Shown: positions 63,969 through 64,000 of the stretch, in pieces
Layout of the letters: every line of letters begins with the position of its first letter
Numbering within the stretch: the first letter of the stretch is position 1
NCBI RefSeq assembly: GCF_011634835.1
Contig: NZ_SIRP01000001.1
Span: 3,282,970-3,346,969, forward strand
DNA length: 64,000 nt
Direction of reading: 5' to 3'
Source: Isoptericola sp. BMS4
GTDB lineage: Bacteria > Actinomycetota > Actinomycetes > Actinomycetales > Cellulomonadaceae
Position numbers and translations under genes: made by a program
The notes under the pieces: model-generated
The model's database searches: none
Told to the model about the DNA's origin: nothing
The model's input: only the letters and a program-made list of their open reading frames with translations

Positions 63969-63984
63969 AGTACAGAAAGTACAG
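63969..63984 (-). promoter_or_regulatory. Short direct repeats upstream of the ribbon-helix-helix gene
   Basis: AGTACAG occurs twice (63969-63975 and 63978-63984), spaced 9 bases apart in an AT-richer patch; on the minus strand TTGAAC and TGTACT lie here as weak promoter elements. Ribbon-helix-helix proteins often bind such short repeats to control themselves. Confidence 0.4.
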
Positions 63985-64000
63985 GGCCAGGTTCAAGGAC

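Overview
The window is high-GC DNA packed with genes, with short intergenic gaps, GTG starts, many ATGA/GTGA start-stop overlaps and several apparently leaderless genes. A complete conservon (cvnA-E), PHO-box and GlnR-box type sites, and a cysteine desulfurase/mnmA/Rv3015c-like/ligA neighbourhood point to an actinomycete, probably Micrococcales (Cellulomonas/Cellulosimicrobium/Isoptericola-like). That placement is inference. I found no tRNA or rRNA gene, insertion sequence, prophage or CRISPR array.

Layout. 0.1-4.6 kb: an IclR regulator convergent with a four-gene urate operon (uraD, uraH, uricase, NCS2 permease) that has a good promoter and a palindromic operator. 4.6-5.6 kb: about 1.1 kb without a gene, containing an orphan rRNA-type promoter and leader. 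5.6-6.2 kb: a GNAT acetyltransferase. 6.4-13.7 kb: a seven-gene operon that is an actinobacterial version of the ebo cluster (EboA, TatD-like EboB, UbiA-like EboC, EboE, EboF) in which a myo-inositol-1-phosphate-synthase-like enzyme stands where other ebo clusters have a sugar-phosphate cyclase (EboD), plus an extra TIM-barrel isomerase. This is the most interesting locus.

13.8-28.9 kb: a sugar regulon. A ribose-type ABC transporter (ATPase, permease, lipoprotein), a Gfo/Idh dehydrogenase, a 1869-residue secreted ThuA/sugar-dehydrogenase/CBM/DUF1349 protein and two TIM-barrel isomerases lie on the minus strand. A divergent ROK repressor and a small ThuA-like protein lie on the plus strand. 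Import, oxidation to a keto-sugar and TIM-barrel cleavage or isomerisation is the likely theme.

29-47.7 kb: ligA, a flavin monooxygenase, the conservon, an S9 prolyl oligopeptidase, a GH65 phosphorylase with beta-phosphoglucomutase, a MetE-like protein, a TrmH-family RNA methylase, mnmA and a cysteine desulfurase. 47.9-50.2 kb: a PhoX phosphatase with a PHO box. 50.2-56.3 kb: molybdenum cofactor genes (mogA-moaE fusion, moaC, moeA) divergent from an HTH-TOBE regulator and modABC. 56.3-57.5 kb: two paralogous membrane-anchored proteins of unknown function. 57.5-62.6 kb: assimilatory nitrite reduction (nirB, nirD, cobA, hemD-like) behind a GlnR-like box. The end holds a methyltransferase and a ribbon-helix-helix protein with repeats upstream.

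How it fits: molybdate uptake and cofactor synthesis sit beside siroheme and nitrite reductase genes, which together serve nitrate/nitrite assimilation. Urate use is a second nitrogen-scavenging route, and PhoX a phosphate-scavenging one.
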